From the NCBI GenBank assembly GCA_910578115.1, contig CAJTPO010000002.1, positions 144,541 to 208,540 of the forward strand: a stretch of 64,000 bases of DNA, written 5' to 3'. The notes under the pieces were generated by a model, which saw nothing but the letters and a program-made list of their open reading frames with translations, was not told the DNA's origin and did no database searches. Below are positions 18,307 through 26,939 of the stretch, piece after piece (within the stretch, counting starts at the first letter, position 1; each line of letters starts with the position of its first letter). A program made the position numbers and the translations under genes. The DNA is from an uncultured Lachnospiraceae bacterium (GTDB lineage Bacteria; Bacillota; Clostridia; Lachnospirales; Lachnospiraceae).

Positions 18307-18560
18307 TCCTGTCGGTTTGTATCATCTGATCGAAGGAGAAGGTCTTATAGGCAATGTGCCTGGTCGTGAACCATATCTTGTTTCTTTCTATATTTCACAA
18401 TTATAATTCACAAGGAATGAGTAGGTTATACAGTTATTTAATATATTTTTGCATGTCTGGGATATCTTGGAAATGATTCAGCGCTCTATATATCTTATGC
18501 TGTTAGTATATCACGATGCTCTTTTTGGCAGATTAAATTTTAGGATGATACCGACGAAAA

Positions 18561-18775
18561 GTGTTAAGACTGTTACTGGCCGGACCGCGTTGACAGCGGT
18601 ACGTAAGGTGACCTGAGACTATAGACAGGACTCTGCACTTACTGCAGAAAAGTTCCCGCTTTTCAGGTGTGCTGTAAAGAGTCTGCAGTCGGTTGGTGGA
18701 TAGAACAGAGCGCAGGAAGTCATTTTAAGCTGGTCTTAACACAGACGGCGCCGTCACCGTACGGCGCTGTTTCTT
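18561..18775 (+). ncRNA. candidate structured RNA of about 185-215 nt, possibly 6S-like
   Basis: The ends are joined by a perfect 10-bp helix: GTGTTAAGAC (18561-18570) with GTCTTAACAC (18733-18742). Between them lie a small hairpin ACCGC/GCGGT and a long central hairpin with GACTCT/AGAGTC and GAAAAG/CTTTTC stems. A terminator hairpin (18745-18770, ACGGCGCC with GGCGCTGT) follows. Length and rod shape with an open middle fit 6S RNA, but I cannot match it to the 6S consensus, so the identity is open. No clear promoter was seen just upstream. Confidence 0.5.
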
Positions 18776-18822
18776 ATTTATATAGAATATAGACCAGCTT
18801 TGCGAAAAATGTCAAAATAGTA

Positions 18823-18851
18823 ATGACTGTAAGGAAATAGTTTGTTATAAT
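18823..18851 (+). promoter_or_regulatory. promoter of the GH18 gene
   Basis: ATGACT (18823-18828), 17-base spacer, TATAAT (18846-18851). Transcription would start at the base of the hairpin at 18859. Confidence 0.55.
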
Positions 18852-18858
18852 TATAACG

Positions 18859-18916
18859 TTACCCTCAGTAAACAAAGGAATACACGTCCGTGTGTGCCTT
18901 TGCTTACTGAGGGTAA
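18859..18916 (+). promoter_or_regulatory. large hairpin at the 5' end of the GH18 mRNA
   Basis: Near-perfect 58-base stem-loop: TTACCCTCAGTAA (18859-18871) with TTACTGAGGGTAA (18904-18916), continued by CAAAGG/CCTTTG and ACAC/GTGT. No T tract follows, so it is not a terminator. It may stabilise the mRNA or act as an operator. Confidence 0.7.
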
Positions 18917-18947
18917 GCAGGATCAATTATTAAAAGGAGCAGGATAG

Positions 18948-20639
18948 ATGAAGAAAATAATCCCGGTATTGATCGCCCTCTTTCTTATTATCGTGATCGC
19001 GGTGGTCGGAGTAGGATCGAAGCTGATAGAGAAATATTCTTATTCTAAGGAACGGGCGGATCTGACGGCGTATTTTGATGTCAGGGGCGAGGGAGACGTG
19101 CCCGTTATTTTGCAGGATGAACGGATCGAAGAGCATGCCAGGCTGATCGACGGTGTATGCTATTTTGATCTTGCCATGGTGCATCAATATTTCAACGACA
19201 GATTTTATGAAGATAAGAAGGAAGGACTGCTGCTTTACACGCTGCCGGATGCCATCGTAAGCACGGTGATTGGTACGCAGACGGTGGCAAAAGGAGGAGA
19301 AGAGAGCGGCCGGGATTATGTCATTGCCAGATACGAGGGGGAGCAATTGTATGTGGCGGCAGATTATGTGAAAGAGTATTCCAACTTTTCTTATGAGCTG
19401 TATACGGAACCGTACCGTATGCAGGTCTATACGGAGTGGAATGCCCGCCGGACGGCCACGGTCCTGAAGGATACGCAGGTGCGCTATCAGGGCGGCGTCA
19501 AGAGCGATGTCCTGACAGATGTCTCCAGGGGGACAGAGGTGATCGTCCTGGAAGAGATGGAGAATTGGAGTAAAGTCAAGGCGGAAGGCGCTTTCATCGG
19601 ATATGTGGAGAATAAAAGGCTCAGTGAGCAGACTACGGTGGAGCCGACACCGGTGACGGACTATACGGAACCCGTGTACATGTCAAACACCCGGGACCAT
19701 AAGATCAATCTGGCCTGGCATGTAGTGGCGGGAATGGCAGGCAATGATACGCTGGTGCCGTTGATGCAGGGGACGAAGAGCATCAATGTGGTGTCGCCTA
19801 CCTGGTTTGCGCTGAGCGATAACGCCGGCAATTTTACCAGCTTTGCGTCGGAGAATTATGTGGGAACGGCGCATGATATGGGGCTGGAAGTGTGGGGACT
19901 GATCGATAATTTCAGTCATGAGGGCATCGATACCTATGAAGTGCTGGCGGGATTGAGCACCAGACAGCATCTGATCAATGGTCTGATCGATACGGCCCTG
20001 CAGTACAAGCTGGACGGAATTAATATAGATTTCGAGAATATCAGTCTGGATGCCGGAGAACCTTTCGTTGAATTTATAAGAGAATTGTCGATTCCCTGCA
20101 GGGAGCACGGGATCGTGCTTTCGGTGGATAACTATGTGCCGATGGGCTATACGGATCATTATGACAGGGAAGAGCAGGGTGTGGTGGCAGATTATGTCAT
20201 TATCATGGGCTATGACGAGCACCACAGGGGCAGCGATACCGCGGGATCGGTGGCGTCTATTGATTTCGTAGAAAAGGGGATTGCGGATACCGTGGCACAG
20301 GTGCCTGCGCATAAAGTAATCAATGCGATCCCGTTCTATACGAGAATATGGGAGACTAAGGGAACTACGATCGACAGCCAGGCGGTAGGGATCGAGACGG
20401 CCAAACAGTATCTGGCGGATCACGGTATTGTCACGGCATGGGATGAAGAGACGTGTCAGAATTATGGAGAATATCAGTCCGGTGACAGTTATTATCAGGT
20501 CTGGATGGAGGACGAGGAATCGATCCGTGTGAAATTAAACATTATGAGCAAGTATCAGATCGCAGGCGTAGCAGAGTGGCAGCTTGCCTTTGCTGTGGAT
20601 TCTGTCTGGGATGTGATCGAAGAATATATGAATCAATGA
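18948..20639 (+). CDS. GH18-family glycosidase with SH3-like domain
   Basis: 563 residues. An N-terminal membrane segment (about 4-25) serves as signal or anchor, followed by a copper-amine-oxidase-like/unknown region, an SH3-like domain (about 175-225) and a GH18 barrel (about 240-560). The catalytic motif DGINIDFE is at residues 356-363 with Glu363 as the acid. The form NIDFE is typical of Firmicute cell-wall and spore-cortex GH18 enzymes (YaaH/SleL group), so a peptidoglycan substrate is more likely than chitin. The ATG follows AAAGGAG. It heads a run of cell-envelope genes. Confidence 0.85.
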   Translation: MKKIIPVLIALFLIIVIAVVGVGSKLIEKYSYSKERADLTAYFDVRGEGDVPVILQDERIEEHARLIDGVCYFDLAMVHQYFNDRFYEDKKEGLLLYTLPDAIVSTVIGTQTVAKGGEESGRDYVIARYEGEQLYVAADYVKEYSNFSYELYTEPYRMQVYTEWNARRTATVLKDTQVRYQGGVKSDVLTDVSRGTEVIVLEEMENWSKVKAEGAFIGYVENKRLSEQTTVEPTPVTDYTEPVYMSNTRDHKINLAWHVVAGMAGNDTLVPLMQGTKSINVVSPTWFALSDNAGNFTSFASENYVGTAHDMGLEVWGLIDNFSHEGIDTYEVLAGLSTRQHLINGLIDTALQYKLDGINIDFENISLDAGEPFVEFIRELSIPCREHGIVLSVDNYVPMGYTDHYDREEQGVVADYVIIMGYDEHHRGSDTAGSVASIDFVEKGIADTVAQVPAHKVINAIPFYTRIWETKGTTIDSQAVGIETAKQYLADHGIVTAWDEETCQNYGEYQSGDSYYQVWMEDEESIRVKLNIMSKYQIAGVAEWQLAFAVDSVWDVIEEYMNQ

Positions 20640-20713
20640 TGCGGTAATGGACTGCATTTTTCCGGAAGAACATTCATATGCATTTATAAAGGCAGTTGTG
20701 TTTAGGAATGGGT

Positions 20714-21439
20714 ATGAAGAGGAGAGAACCGGAAGCGTATGAACGGCTTGTAAGAACGATGCTGCTTGCTTTGATGCTTGTATCGGTCTGTTTTATCGTG
20801 CGGGGAGGTGCAAGGATGGCCTCTTCGGGACAGATCAGGATAAAGCCGGAGCAGGAGAGGCCATGTGTGGTGATAGACGCCGGACATGGCGGAGCCGATC
20901 CGGGAAAAGTCAGTGTTGACGGGAGCCTGGAGAAAGACATTAACCTGGTGATCGCGCAGAAGCTGCAGAAATTCCTGCAGATGCAGGATGTGGACGCCGT
21001 ATTGACCAGGGAATCGGATGACGGTCTGTATGATGCGGATGCCTCCAATAAGAAGGTACAGGACATGAAGAACCGTGTGGAACTGATAGAACAGCGGCAG
21101 CCGGCGCTGACGGTGAGTATTCACCAGAACAGTTATCACGAAGAGTATGTACATGGAGCGCAGGTATTTTACTATGCGAACAGTGATAAGAGTAAGGAAC
21201 TGGCGGAAAGGATCCAGCAGGTGATGGCGTTCGAACTGGACAGGGAGAATGCAAGGCAGGCCAAGGCAAATGACAGTTATTATCTGCTGAAAAAAACGTC
21301 GACACCCATTGTGATCGTGGAGTGCGGATTTTTGTCCAATTATGAGGAGGCGCAGAAGCTGTCTTCGGATCTGTATCAGGAGAAAGTGGCCTGGGCGATT
21401 CATCTGGCCGTCATGCAGTATCTGAATGAGGAGAAATAG
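20714..21439 (+). CDS. N-acetylmuramoyl-L-alanine amidase, CwlD-like
   Basis: 241 residues from the ATG at 20714 (AGGA six bases upstream; a TTG at 20696 and ATG at 20708 are in frame but poorly spaced). One N-terminal membrane segment, then an Amidase_3 domain that removes the peptide side chain from muramic acid using zinc. Visible: VVIDAGHGGADPGK with the first zinc His, SIHQNS with the second, and VECGFLSN with the catalytic Glu. Size and layout match CwlD of spore cortex maturation. It follows the GH18 gene by about 75 bases. Confidence 0.88.
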   Translation: MKRREPEAYERLVRTMLLALMLVSVCFIVRGGARMASSGQIRIKPEQERPCVVIDAGHGGADPGKVSVDGSLEKDINLVIAQKLQKFLQMQDVDAVLTRESDDGLYDADASNKKVQDMKNRVELIEQRQPALTVSIHQNSYHEEYVHGAQVFYYANSDKSKELAERIQQVMAFELDRENARQAKANDSYYLLKKTSTPIVIVECGFLSNYEEAQKLSSDLYQEKVAWAIHLAVMQYLNEEK

Positions 21440-21521
21440 CGAACAGCGCTGCAGGCGTTATCATAACAGCGGCGGAAGGATCGAAGAATGCCAAAACAGA
21501 TAAAGGAGTCAGGGATAGAGC

Positions 21522-22571
21522 GTGGAGACGAGAGTAGTCCGGATGACGGAAGAACAGATAGACATGGAACTGATCAGGGAAGCGGGGAAGATCATCAGGG
21601 ACGGGGGATTAGTTGCGTTTCCGACGGAAACCGTATACGGACTGGGTGGAGATGCACTGAACCCGCTGTCTTCCAGGAAAATATATGCAGCGAAGGGGAG
21701 ACCATCCGATAATCCCCTGATTGTCCATATCGCCGATCAGCAGGCGCTTTCGTCAATTGTTGGAGAGATACCGGGTAATGCATGGAAGCTGGCGGAAAGG
21801 TTTTGGCCGGGACCATTGACGATGATCCTGCATAAATCGGACAGGGTTCCCCGTGAGACGACGGGCGGATTGGACACGGTGGCGGTGCGGATGCCTGCCA
21901 ATCGGATCGCGCAGGAGATGATCCGGGCGGCGGGCGGTTATGTGGCGGCACCCAGTGCGAACCGTTCCGGGCGGCCAAGCCCTACGGTGGCCAGATATGT
22001 GGCTGAGGATCTGGCAGGCAGGGTGGAGATGATCATAGACGGAGGCGATGTAGAGATAGGCCTGGAATCTACGATAGTTGATCTGACATCGGACAGGCCG
22101 ATGGTTCTGCGTCCCGGTTATATTACCCGACAGGATCTGGAGAATGTATTATCCGAGGTGGAAGAAGACCGGACTCTCATGGAAGCGGATGCCGGACAGG
22201 CTCCCAAGGCTCCCGGTATGAAGTACAGGCATTATGCGCCGAAGGGGGAGATGACGGTTGTCAAGGGCGTTGAAGAACAGGTGGTGTCCTATATCAATGA
22301 GCGTTGTCGCGAATGCCGGGATGCAGGAAGAAGAACGGGTGTTATAGCGACGGACGAGACGCTGTCCGGTTACTGCGCTGACGTCTGCAGGAGCGTGGGA
22401 TGCAGGCATGACGAAGAGGCAATTGCCAGGGAACTGTATCGTATCCTGCGGGAATTTGACGATGAGGCGGTGGAAGTTATTTATGCGGAAGCATTCGATG
22501 ATTCCGGGATTGGGCGGGCAATTATGAACAGGCTGCTCAAAGCGGCAGGGCACAGGGTGCATCTTGTATAG
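21522..22571 (+). CDS. L-threonylcarbamoyladenylate synthase (Sua5/YwlC type)
   Basis: 349 residues. Makes threonylcarbamoyl-AMP from threonine, bicarbonate and ATP for t6A37 of ANN-decoding tRNAs. The YrdC-like domain has FPTETVYGLGGDA, the KGRPSDNPL basic motif and PSANRSGRPSPT. A C-terminal Sua5 domain follows after about residue 225 (PGMKYRHYAPKG linker motif), making this the long Sua5 form. The start is GTG at 21522 with AAAGGAG 13 bases upstream; ATG 21546 is an alternative with no clear ribosome site. Confidence 0.92.
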   Translation: METRVVRMTEEQIDMELIREAGKIIRDGGLVAFPTETVYGLGGDALNPLSSRKIYAAKGRPSDNPLIVHIADQQALSSIVGEIPGNAWKLAERFWPGPLTMILHKSDRVPRETTGGLDTVAVRMPANRIAQEMIRAAGGYVAAPSANRSGRPSPTVARYVAEDLAGRVEMIIDGGDVEIGLESTIVDLTSDRPMVLRPGYITRQDLENVLSEVEEDRTLMEADAGQAPKAPGMKYRHYAPKGEMTVVKGVEEQVVSYINERCRECRDAGRRTGVIATDETLSGYCADVCRSVGCRHDEEAIARELYRILREFDDEAVEVIYAEAFDDSGIGRAIMNRLLKAAGHRVHLV

Positions 22572-22650
22572 ATACAGTGTCGGAGGGATAGACGGCCGGC
22601 AGTCACGAGGCTGACGGCTTCAGTATATAAAATAACAGGAGGGATTTAAA

Positions 22651-23082
22651 ATGATCGCGATTGGGAGTGACCACGGTGGGTTTGAATTGAAGGAGGCTGT
22701 GATAGCGCATCTGAAGGAGAGAGGGACCGCATGTAAAGATTTCGGATGTTATGATAAGAAATCCTGCGATTACCCTGTTTACGGGCGGGCCGTTGCGGAG
22801 GCAGTGGCCAAAGGAGAATGCGAGAAGGGTATCGTAATCTGTACGACGGGTATCGGGATCTCGATCACAGCGAATAAGGTGAAAGGGGTTCGTTGTGCAC
22901 TGTGTGCGGATACGCTGACTGCGCAGATGACCAGACTGCATAACGATGCTAACGTGCTTGCTTTGGGCGGCGGCATTGTGGGACCGAATCTGGCGGTGAG
23001 TATTGTAGACGCTTTCCTGGAGACGGAATTTTCTGAGGAAGAGAAACATCAGAGAAGAATCGGCTTGATCGAGGGGCAGTAA
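22651..23082 (+). CDS. rpiB: ribose 5-phosphate isomerase B
   Basis: 143 residues of the RpiB/LacA/LacB family, interconverting ribulose 5-phosphate and ribose 5-phosphate. The start MIAIGSDHGGFELK, the ICTTGIGISITANK phosphate/anion loop and RLHNDANVLALGGG are diagnostic. The catalytic Cys is in VICTTGIG. AGGAGG precedes the ATG. It lies between the Sua5-type gene and a cell-wall hydrolase. Confidence 0.95.
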   Translation: MIAIGSDHGGFELKEAVIAHLKERGTACKDFGCYDKKSCDYPVYGRAVAEAVAKGECEKGIVICTTGIGISITANKVKGVRCALCADTLTAQMTRLHNDANVLALGGGIVGPNLAVSIVDAFLETEFSEEEKHQRRIGLIEGQ

Positions 23083-23106
23083 GTACAGCCGAATGCGGAG
23101 GGGCTT

Positions 23107-24306
23107 ATGAGAGGCAGGCAGAGTGCGGCCGTCTGTGCGCTGTTTTTTCTGCTGTTTGTTTTGCTGCCTGTGACGGTACAGGCTACGGAAGAGACAAGAC
23201 AGAAGATCGATCAGGCGGAGCGGGAAAAGAAGGAGACTGAGTCCAAACTGGACGAGGCAGAGGAAAATCTTGATAAACTGAATGAGCAGAAGGACTCTTT
23301 GCAGGGTGCATTGTCAACCCTGAATACGGAATTGTCACAGGTGAGTAATAATCTGAGCGATCTGGAGGTGAAGATCTCGGATAAAGAAGCCGAGATCGAA
23401 TCGCTGGACCAGGAGATTGAGCGGGTGCAGGAAGAGCTGACAATAGCGATCCAGCTAAAGGAAGAGCAGTATAAGGCCATGAAGGATCAGATCAAGTTCA
23501 TCTATGAGAGAAGTGACAATCTGTATCTGGAATTGTTTTTTTCTGCGGGAAGCTTTTCTGATTTTCTGAATAAGAACAATTATATTGAGCAGTTGTCGGC
23601 CTACGAAGAGAAGGTACTGCAGGAATACAAGGATGCTCAGGCGGCGATGGAAGCCAAGGAGGAGGAACTTCGGCTTGCCATGGAAATGCTTGAAAAGGAT
23701 AAAGAAGAACTGGATGAATATAAAGTGCAGGTGGTGGCGGAACAGAGCCGTGTGTCAGGGCTTGTCAGTAAGACATCCAATTCCATCAGTGCGACTGCCA
23801 GTCAGATTTCGGAAGCCGAGGCCGAAGCATTGGCCTATGAGCAGAGAATCAAGGAACAGGAAGAGAATATCACGGCACTGAAGGCGAAACTTGCGGAAGA
23901 AATCCGTATGGCACAGCTGGCTTCCCAGTCGAGCTGGCGGGATATATCGGAAGTGAACTTTGCGGAAGGCGACAGATATCTGCTGGCCAATCTGATTTAC
24001 TGCGAAGCGGGCGGCGAGTCCTACAGCGGGCAGGTGGCCGTGGGAGCAGTTGTGATAAACAGAGTGCTGAGCGAGGTCTTCCCCAATACAGTAACGGGTG
24101 TTATATATCAATCCAGACAATTTTCACCGGTAGCCAGCGGACGGCTGGCACTGGCGTTGGCGGAGGGACGGGCCACATCCAGCTGTTATCAGGCGGCGGA
24201 CGAGGCCATGAAAGGCAGTACGAATGTAGGAAACTGTGTCTTCTTCAGGACGCCGGTAGACGGTGTTACACCCAAGTACAGAATCGGCGGCCATATTTTC
24301 TATTAA
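23107..24306 (+). CDS. secreted coiled-coil protein with SleB-type cell wall hydrolase domain
   Basis: 399 residues. A signal peptide ends near residue 27 (TVQATE). A long coiled coil spans about 28-270, resembling PcsB/CwlO-type regulatory coils. A C-terminal Hydrolase_2 (SleB/CwlJ) domain covers about 285-399, with LIYCEAGGESYSGQVAVGAV and FSPVASG. The conserved Glu in the YCEAGGES segment is the likely catalytic residue. Function is predicted as peptidoglycan cleavage; SleB homologues are lytic transglycosylases. The coiled-coil fusion suggests partner control at the membrane. It starts 24 bases after rpiB. Confidence 0.87.
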   Translation: MRGRQSAAVCALFFLLFVLLPVTVQATEETRQKIDQAEREKKETESKLDEAEENLDKLNEQKDSLQGALSTLNTELSQVSNNLSDLEVKISDKEAEIESLDQEIERVQEELTIAIQLKEEQYKAMKDQIKFIYERSDNLYLELFFSAGSFSDFLNKNNYIEQLSAYEEKVLQEYKDAQAAMEAKEEELRLAMEMLEKDKEELDEYKVQVVAEQSRVSGLVSKTSNSISATASQISEAEAEALAYEQRIKEQEENITALKAKLAEEIRMAQLASQSSWRDISEVNFAEGDRYLLANLIYCEAGGESYSGQVAVGAVVINRVLSEVFPNTVTGVIYQSRQFSPVASGRLALALAEGRATSSCYQAADEAMKGSTNVGNCVFFRTPVDGVTPKYRIGGHIFY

Positions 24307-24334
24307 GGACACAGCTTAGCCCTTCGCTTTAATA

Positions 24335-24826
24335 TTAATAGATCATGGCGTCCATGTAGATTTCGGTAGGCTTCTGCAGTCTGGGGAAATCGCCGCGGTA
24401 GATGAGCTGCAGCAGATGATCCAGACGAAGCAGGGCTGTATCCAGCATGGCTTCGGAGAGAATGCCGGAGCGTCTGGCCGTGACGAGTTCATCCAGATCC
24501 ACGACTTTGACGAAGCCGTCAGGATAGACGATCACATCGACAAGAAGATCTGTGAATATATAAGTATCGGCAGCGGCATCCCAGGTATGATCGACGATGT
24601 CGCAGTACCAGAAGGTCATGGAATCATCGTCCCGGTAGAAACGGCTGATCTTAAAGCCTTCTGACAGATAATAGCATGAGAACCCATGGTGCAGGTCCCT
24701 GCGGGGCTTCAAGGTGTGCCAGCCGGTCACGATCATCTGGTCGTCCCGATGCAGGATGACATCATCTTTGAGCAGCACACATTCGTCGGGTATCAGTCTT
24801 TTGCGGTATAAAATCGGGTCTGCCAT
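24335..24826 (-). CDS. DUF402 family protein
   Basis: 163 residues of the DUF402 (FomD/NtdP-like) family. Some members hydrolyse nucleoside di- or triphosphates using two metal ions. Visible: WYCDIVDHTWD and LLVDVIVYPDG, the acidic metal-binding segment of the family. The exact substrate cannot be told. It is convergent with the hydrolase gene and divergent from the ATP synthase operon. Confidence 0.8.
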   Translation of the reverse strand: MADPILYRKRLIPDECVLLKDDVILHRDDQMIVTGWHTLKPRRDLHHGFSCYYLSEGFKISRFYRDDDSMTFWYCDIVDHTWDAAADTYIFTDLLVDVIVYPDGFVKVVDLDELVTARRSGILSEAMLDTALLRLDHLLQLIYRGDFPRLQKPTEIYMDAMIY

Positions 24827-25000
24827 AAAACCTCCTTTGGGTGTTGGTTCTCTGCGGTATGGTTAAAGATATTTTGACATGGACGACAGGTAAAAGTCAA
24901 TGCAATTTGCGCCATTTACATGGGAAACTTTTGCAGGAACAGAATCAGGTACGGGCTGTTAAGGGAGGGCTTGTTTTTGACACATTTTTCACAATTATAC

Positions 25001-25029
25001 TGGACATAAACAGGGGAAATGAGTATAAT
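25001..25029 (+). promoter_or_regulatory. promoter of the ATP synthase operon
   Basis: TGGACA (25001-25006), 17-base spacer, TATAAT (25024-25029). Transcription would start near 25036, about 75 bases before the first gene. A TTGACA at 24977 lacks a properly spaced partner. Confidence 0.75.
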
Positions 25030-25111
25030 TTGAGAAGTGGGTGTCTATGGCCACTTTATAATTGGATTCATGCCGGTCGGTATGAATGGAGATTTGAAGA
25101 AGGGAAGAGCA

Positions 25112-25405
25112 GTGAAATATAATAGAAATGTTTATCAGGCGCTTACGATGATAACGCAGTTCGGTATTAATATGCTGGTTCCTATTTTTCTGTGTTCTTT
25201 TGCAGGAATGTTTCTGGATCGGAAGTTCGGCACTTCCTTCTGGATGATCCTGCTGTTTTTTGTCGGTACGCTGGCGGGATTCACGAATGTATTCCGGTTC
25301 GCAAAGCGGATCTATGAGACGCCGGCGGTGACGCGCAGACGGCGGCAGACGCCTGACTGCAAAACTGTTACCGGAAGCGGGGAGAGACATGAAGAAGAAG
25401 ATTGA
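25112..25405 (+). CDS. AtpZ/AtpI-type ATP synthase accessory membrane protein
   Basis: 97 residues with two membrane segments (about 14-32 and 40-58: GMFLDRKFGTSFWMILLFFV). Small proteins of this group precede the F0 genes and help c-ring assembly or Mg2+/Ca2+ handling. GTG 25112 is chosen because AAGGGAAG lies six bases upstream and the promoter start is at ~25036, which excludes the longer frame from 25037. It overlaps the next gene by 17 bases. Confidence 0.75.
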   Translation: MKYNRNVYQALTMITQFGINMLVPIFLCSFAGMFLDRKFGTSFWMILLFFVGTLAGFTNVFRFAKRIYETPAVTRRRRQTPDCKTVTGSGERHEEED

Positions 25406-25778
25406 CCCGACGCTGTTTGAGTTGTGTCTGGGTATTGTCCTGTATGGCATTGTATTTCAGCTTGTTTTACTTCTGGCAGCGAGGAAGATATCCTACAGTG
25501 TGGGATTGTGGATCGGTGTCGCCCTGGCGGTGGCGGGAGCTGTACATATGTGGTGGTCTTTGAACAGAGGACTTGACCTGGCGGCCAAAGGCGCCGAGAA
25601 GACGGTGGGAGCCAACAGCCTGATCAGGTATTTTGTGCTGGTGGTGATCATGATCGGGCTGGTCTATACGGATTTTGCCAATCCGATCTTTGCATTCTGC
25701 GGTTATATGGGCATGAAGGTGTCGGCCTACCTGAATCCGCTGATGCATAGAATTAATGTGAAGGTGTTTAAAATATAA
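25389..25778 (+). CDS. atpI: ATP synthase subunit I (AtpI)
   Basis: 129 residues with four predicted membrane segments, at the usual place ahead of subunit a. AtpI acts in c-ring assembly. Overlap with the previous gene (25389-25405) implies translational coupling. Identification rests on position and topology more than on motif. Confidence 0.75.
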   Translation: MKKKIDPTLFELCLGIVLYGIVFQLVLLLAARKISYSVGLWIGVALAVAGAVHMWWSLNRGLDLAAKGAEKTVGANSLIRYFVLVVIMIGLVYTDFANPIFAFCGYMGMKVSAYLNPLMHRINVKVFKI

Positions 25779-25859
25779 CAGTTTATCCGGAGGAGGATTT
25801 CCGGTGCGGCGGTTATTTTTAAAATATATCCAATAAATCTAGTGTAAGGGGGTGAAAGT

Positions 25860-26579
25860 ATGGGACAGGGAATTATGTTATCTGCAAGCCAGGATATCGA
25901 TTTTATGATTCACGGGGTCTTTTCCTATGAATTGTTCGGACAGACGGTATGGATAACGACCACCCATGTATGCGTATTGATTGTTATGCTTGTGATCATC
26001 GGGTTCAGTATCGCTGCAGGGCGGGCCGCGAAACATGCATCTGATGTTCCGGGTACTTTCCAGAATATTGCAGAGATGGTAGTGGAGATGCTTGATAAGA
26101 TGATCGGCGGCGTTATGGGTAAGTTCAGCCCCAGATTCCGCAATTACATCGGCACGATCTTCATTTTTATTCTGCTCAGCAATATCTCGGGATTATTCGG
26201 TCTGCGTCCGCCCACGGCTGACTATGGTGTGACGCTGGCGCTCGGTATCATGACATTTACGTTGATTCACTTTAACAAGTTTAAGCACCAGAAGGTCAAA
26301 GGCGTTCTCGCAGGTTTATGCGATCCGTGGCCGATTTGGGCGCCGATCAATGTGATCGGTGATGTGGCTGTGCCGATATCGTTGTCCTTGCGTTTGTTTG
26401 CAAACGTACTGTCCGGCACGGTTATGCTGGCGCTTGTCTACGGTCTGCTCTCGAAGATCGCGATCGTATGGCCCGCGGCGCTGCATGTTTATTTTGACCT
26501 GTTTTCCGGAGCAATCCAGACATATGTGTTCTGTATGTTGACTATGACATACATTACCGATGCCTGCACCACGGAATAG
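25860..26579 (+). CDS. atpB: ATP synthase subunit a
   Basis: 239-residue F0 stator channel subunit. The conserved helix with the essential arginine is seen as LSLRLFANVLSGTVML, and the last helix has GAIQTYVFCMLTMTYI. About five membrane segments. GGGGGTGAAAG precedes the ATG. It provides the ion half-channels against the c ring. Confidence 0.95.
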   Translation: MGQGIMLSASQDIDFMIHGVFSYELFGQTVWITTTHVCVLIVMLVIIGFSIAAGRAAKHASDVPGTFQNIAEMVVEMLDKMIGGVMGKFSPRFRNYIGTIFIFILLSNISGLFGLRPPTADYGVTLALGIMTFTLIHFNKFKHQKVKGVLAGLCDPWPIWAPINVIGDVAVPISLSLRLFANVLSGTVMLALVYGLLSKIAIVWPAALHVYFDLFSGAIQTYVFCMLTMTYITDACTTE

Positions 26580-26642
26580 CAGGAAGTTTTTTCGTTGATC
26601 ATACCATTTTTAAATTATAAGACTAAAAGGAGGAAAATAAAA

Positions 26643-26900
26643 ATGGGAGAATTTAACACAAACTTTATTTTAGGATGTTCGGCAATCGGCGCAGGTCTTG
26701 CGGTTATCGCAGGTATCGGACCTGGTGTCGGTCAGGGTATCGCGGCTGGTCATGCTGCAGCGGCAGTGGGAAGAAATCCGGGCGCCAAGTCTGATGTTAC
26801 ATCCACCATGCTTCTGGGCCAGGCCGTTGCAGAGACGACCGGTCTGTACGGTCTGTTGATCGCGATGCTGCTCCTGTTCGTAAAACCTTTAGTACCTTAA
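26643..26900 (+). CDS. atpE: ATP synthase subunit c, sodium-type ion site
   Basis: 85-residue hairpin of two membrane helices forming the rotor ring. The ion site reads Gln31, Val62, Glu64, Thr65, Thr66 and Tyr69 (VGQG; AVAETTGLYG). These positions match the sodium ligands described for the Ilyobacter tartaricus c ring (Gln32, Val63, Glu65, Ser66, Thr67, Tyr70), with Thr in place of Ser. This predicts Na+ coupling. AAAGGAGG precedes ATG 26643; the longer frame from 26595 has no ribosome site. Confidence 0.95.
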   Translation: MGEFNTNFILGCSAIGAGLAVIAGIGPGVGQGIAAGHAAAAVGRNPGAKSDVTSTMLLGQAVAETTGLYGLLIAMLLLFVKPLVP

Positions 26901-26939
26901 GGCGGAAAGCATAACATCACAGAAAGGAGGTACGAGGGT

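Noticed and set aside
18575..18600. GGACCGCG resembles the T-box motif
   Set aside because: It lies near the 5' end of the structured region, not just before the terminator, and no specifier loop or aminoacyl-tRNA related gene follows.
24977..25001. TTGACA with TATACT before the ATP synthase operon
   Set aside because: The spacer is only 13 bases. The TGGACA/TATAAT pair just downstream has the correct 17.
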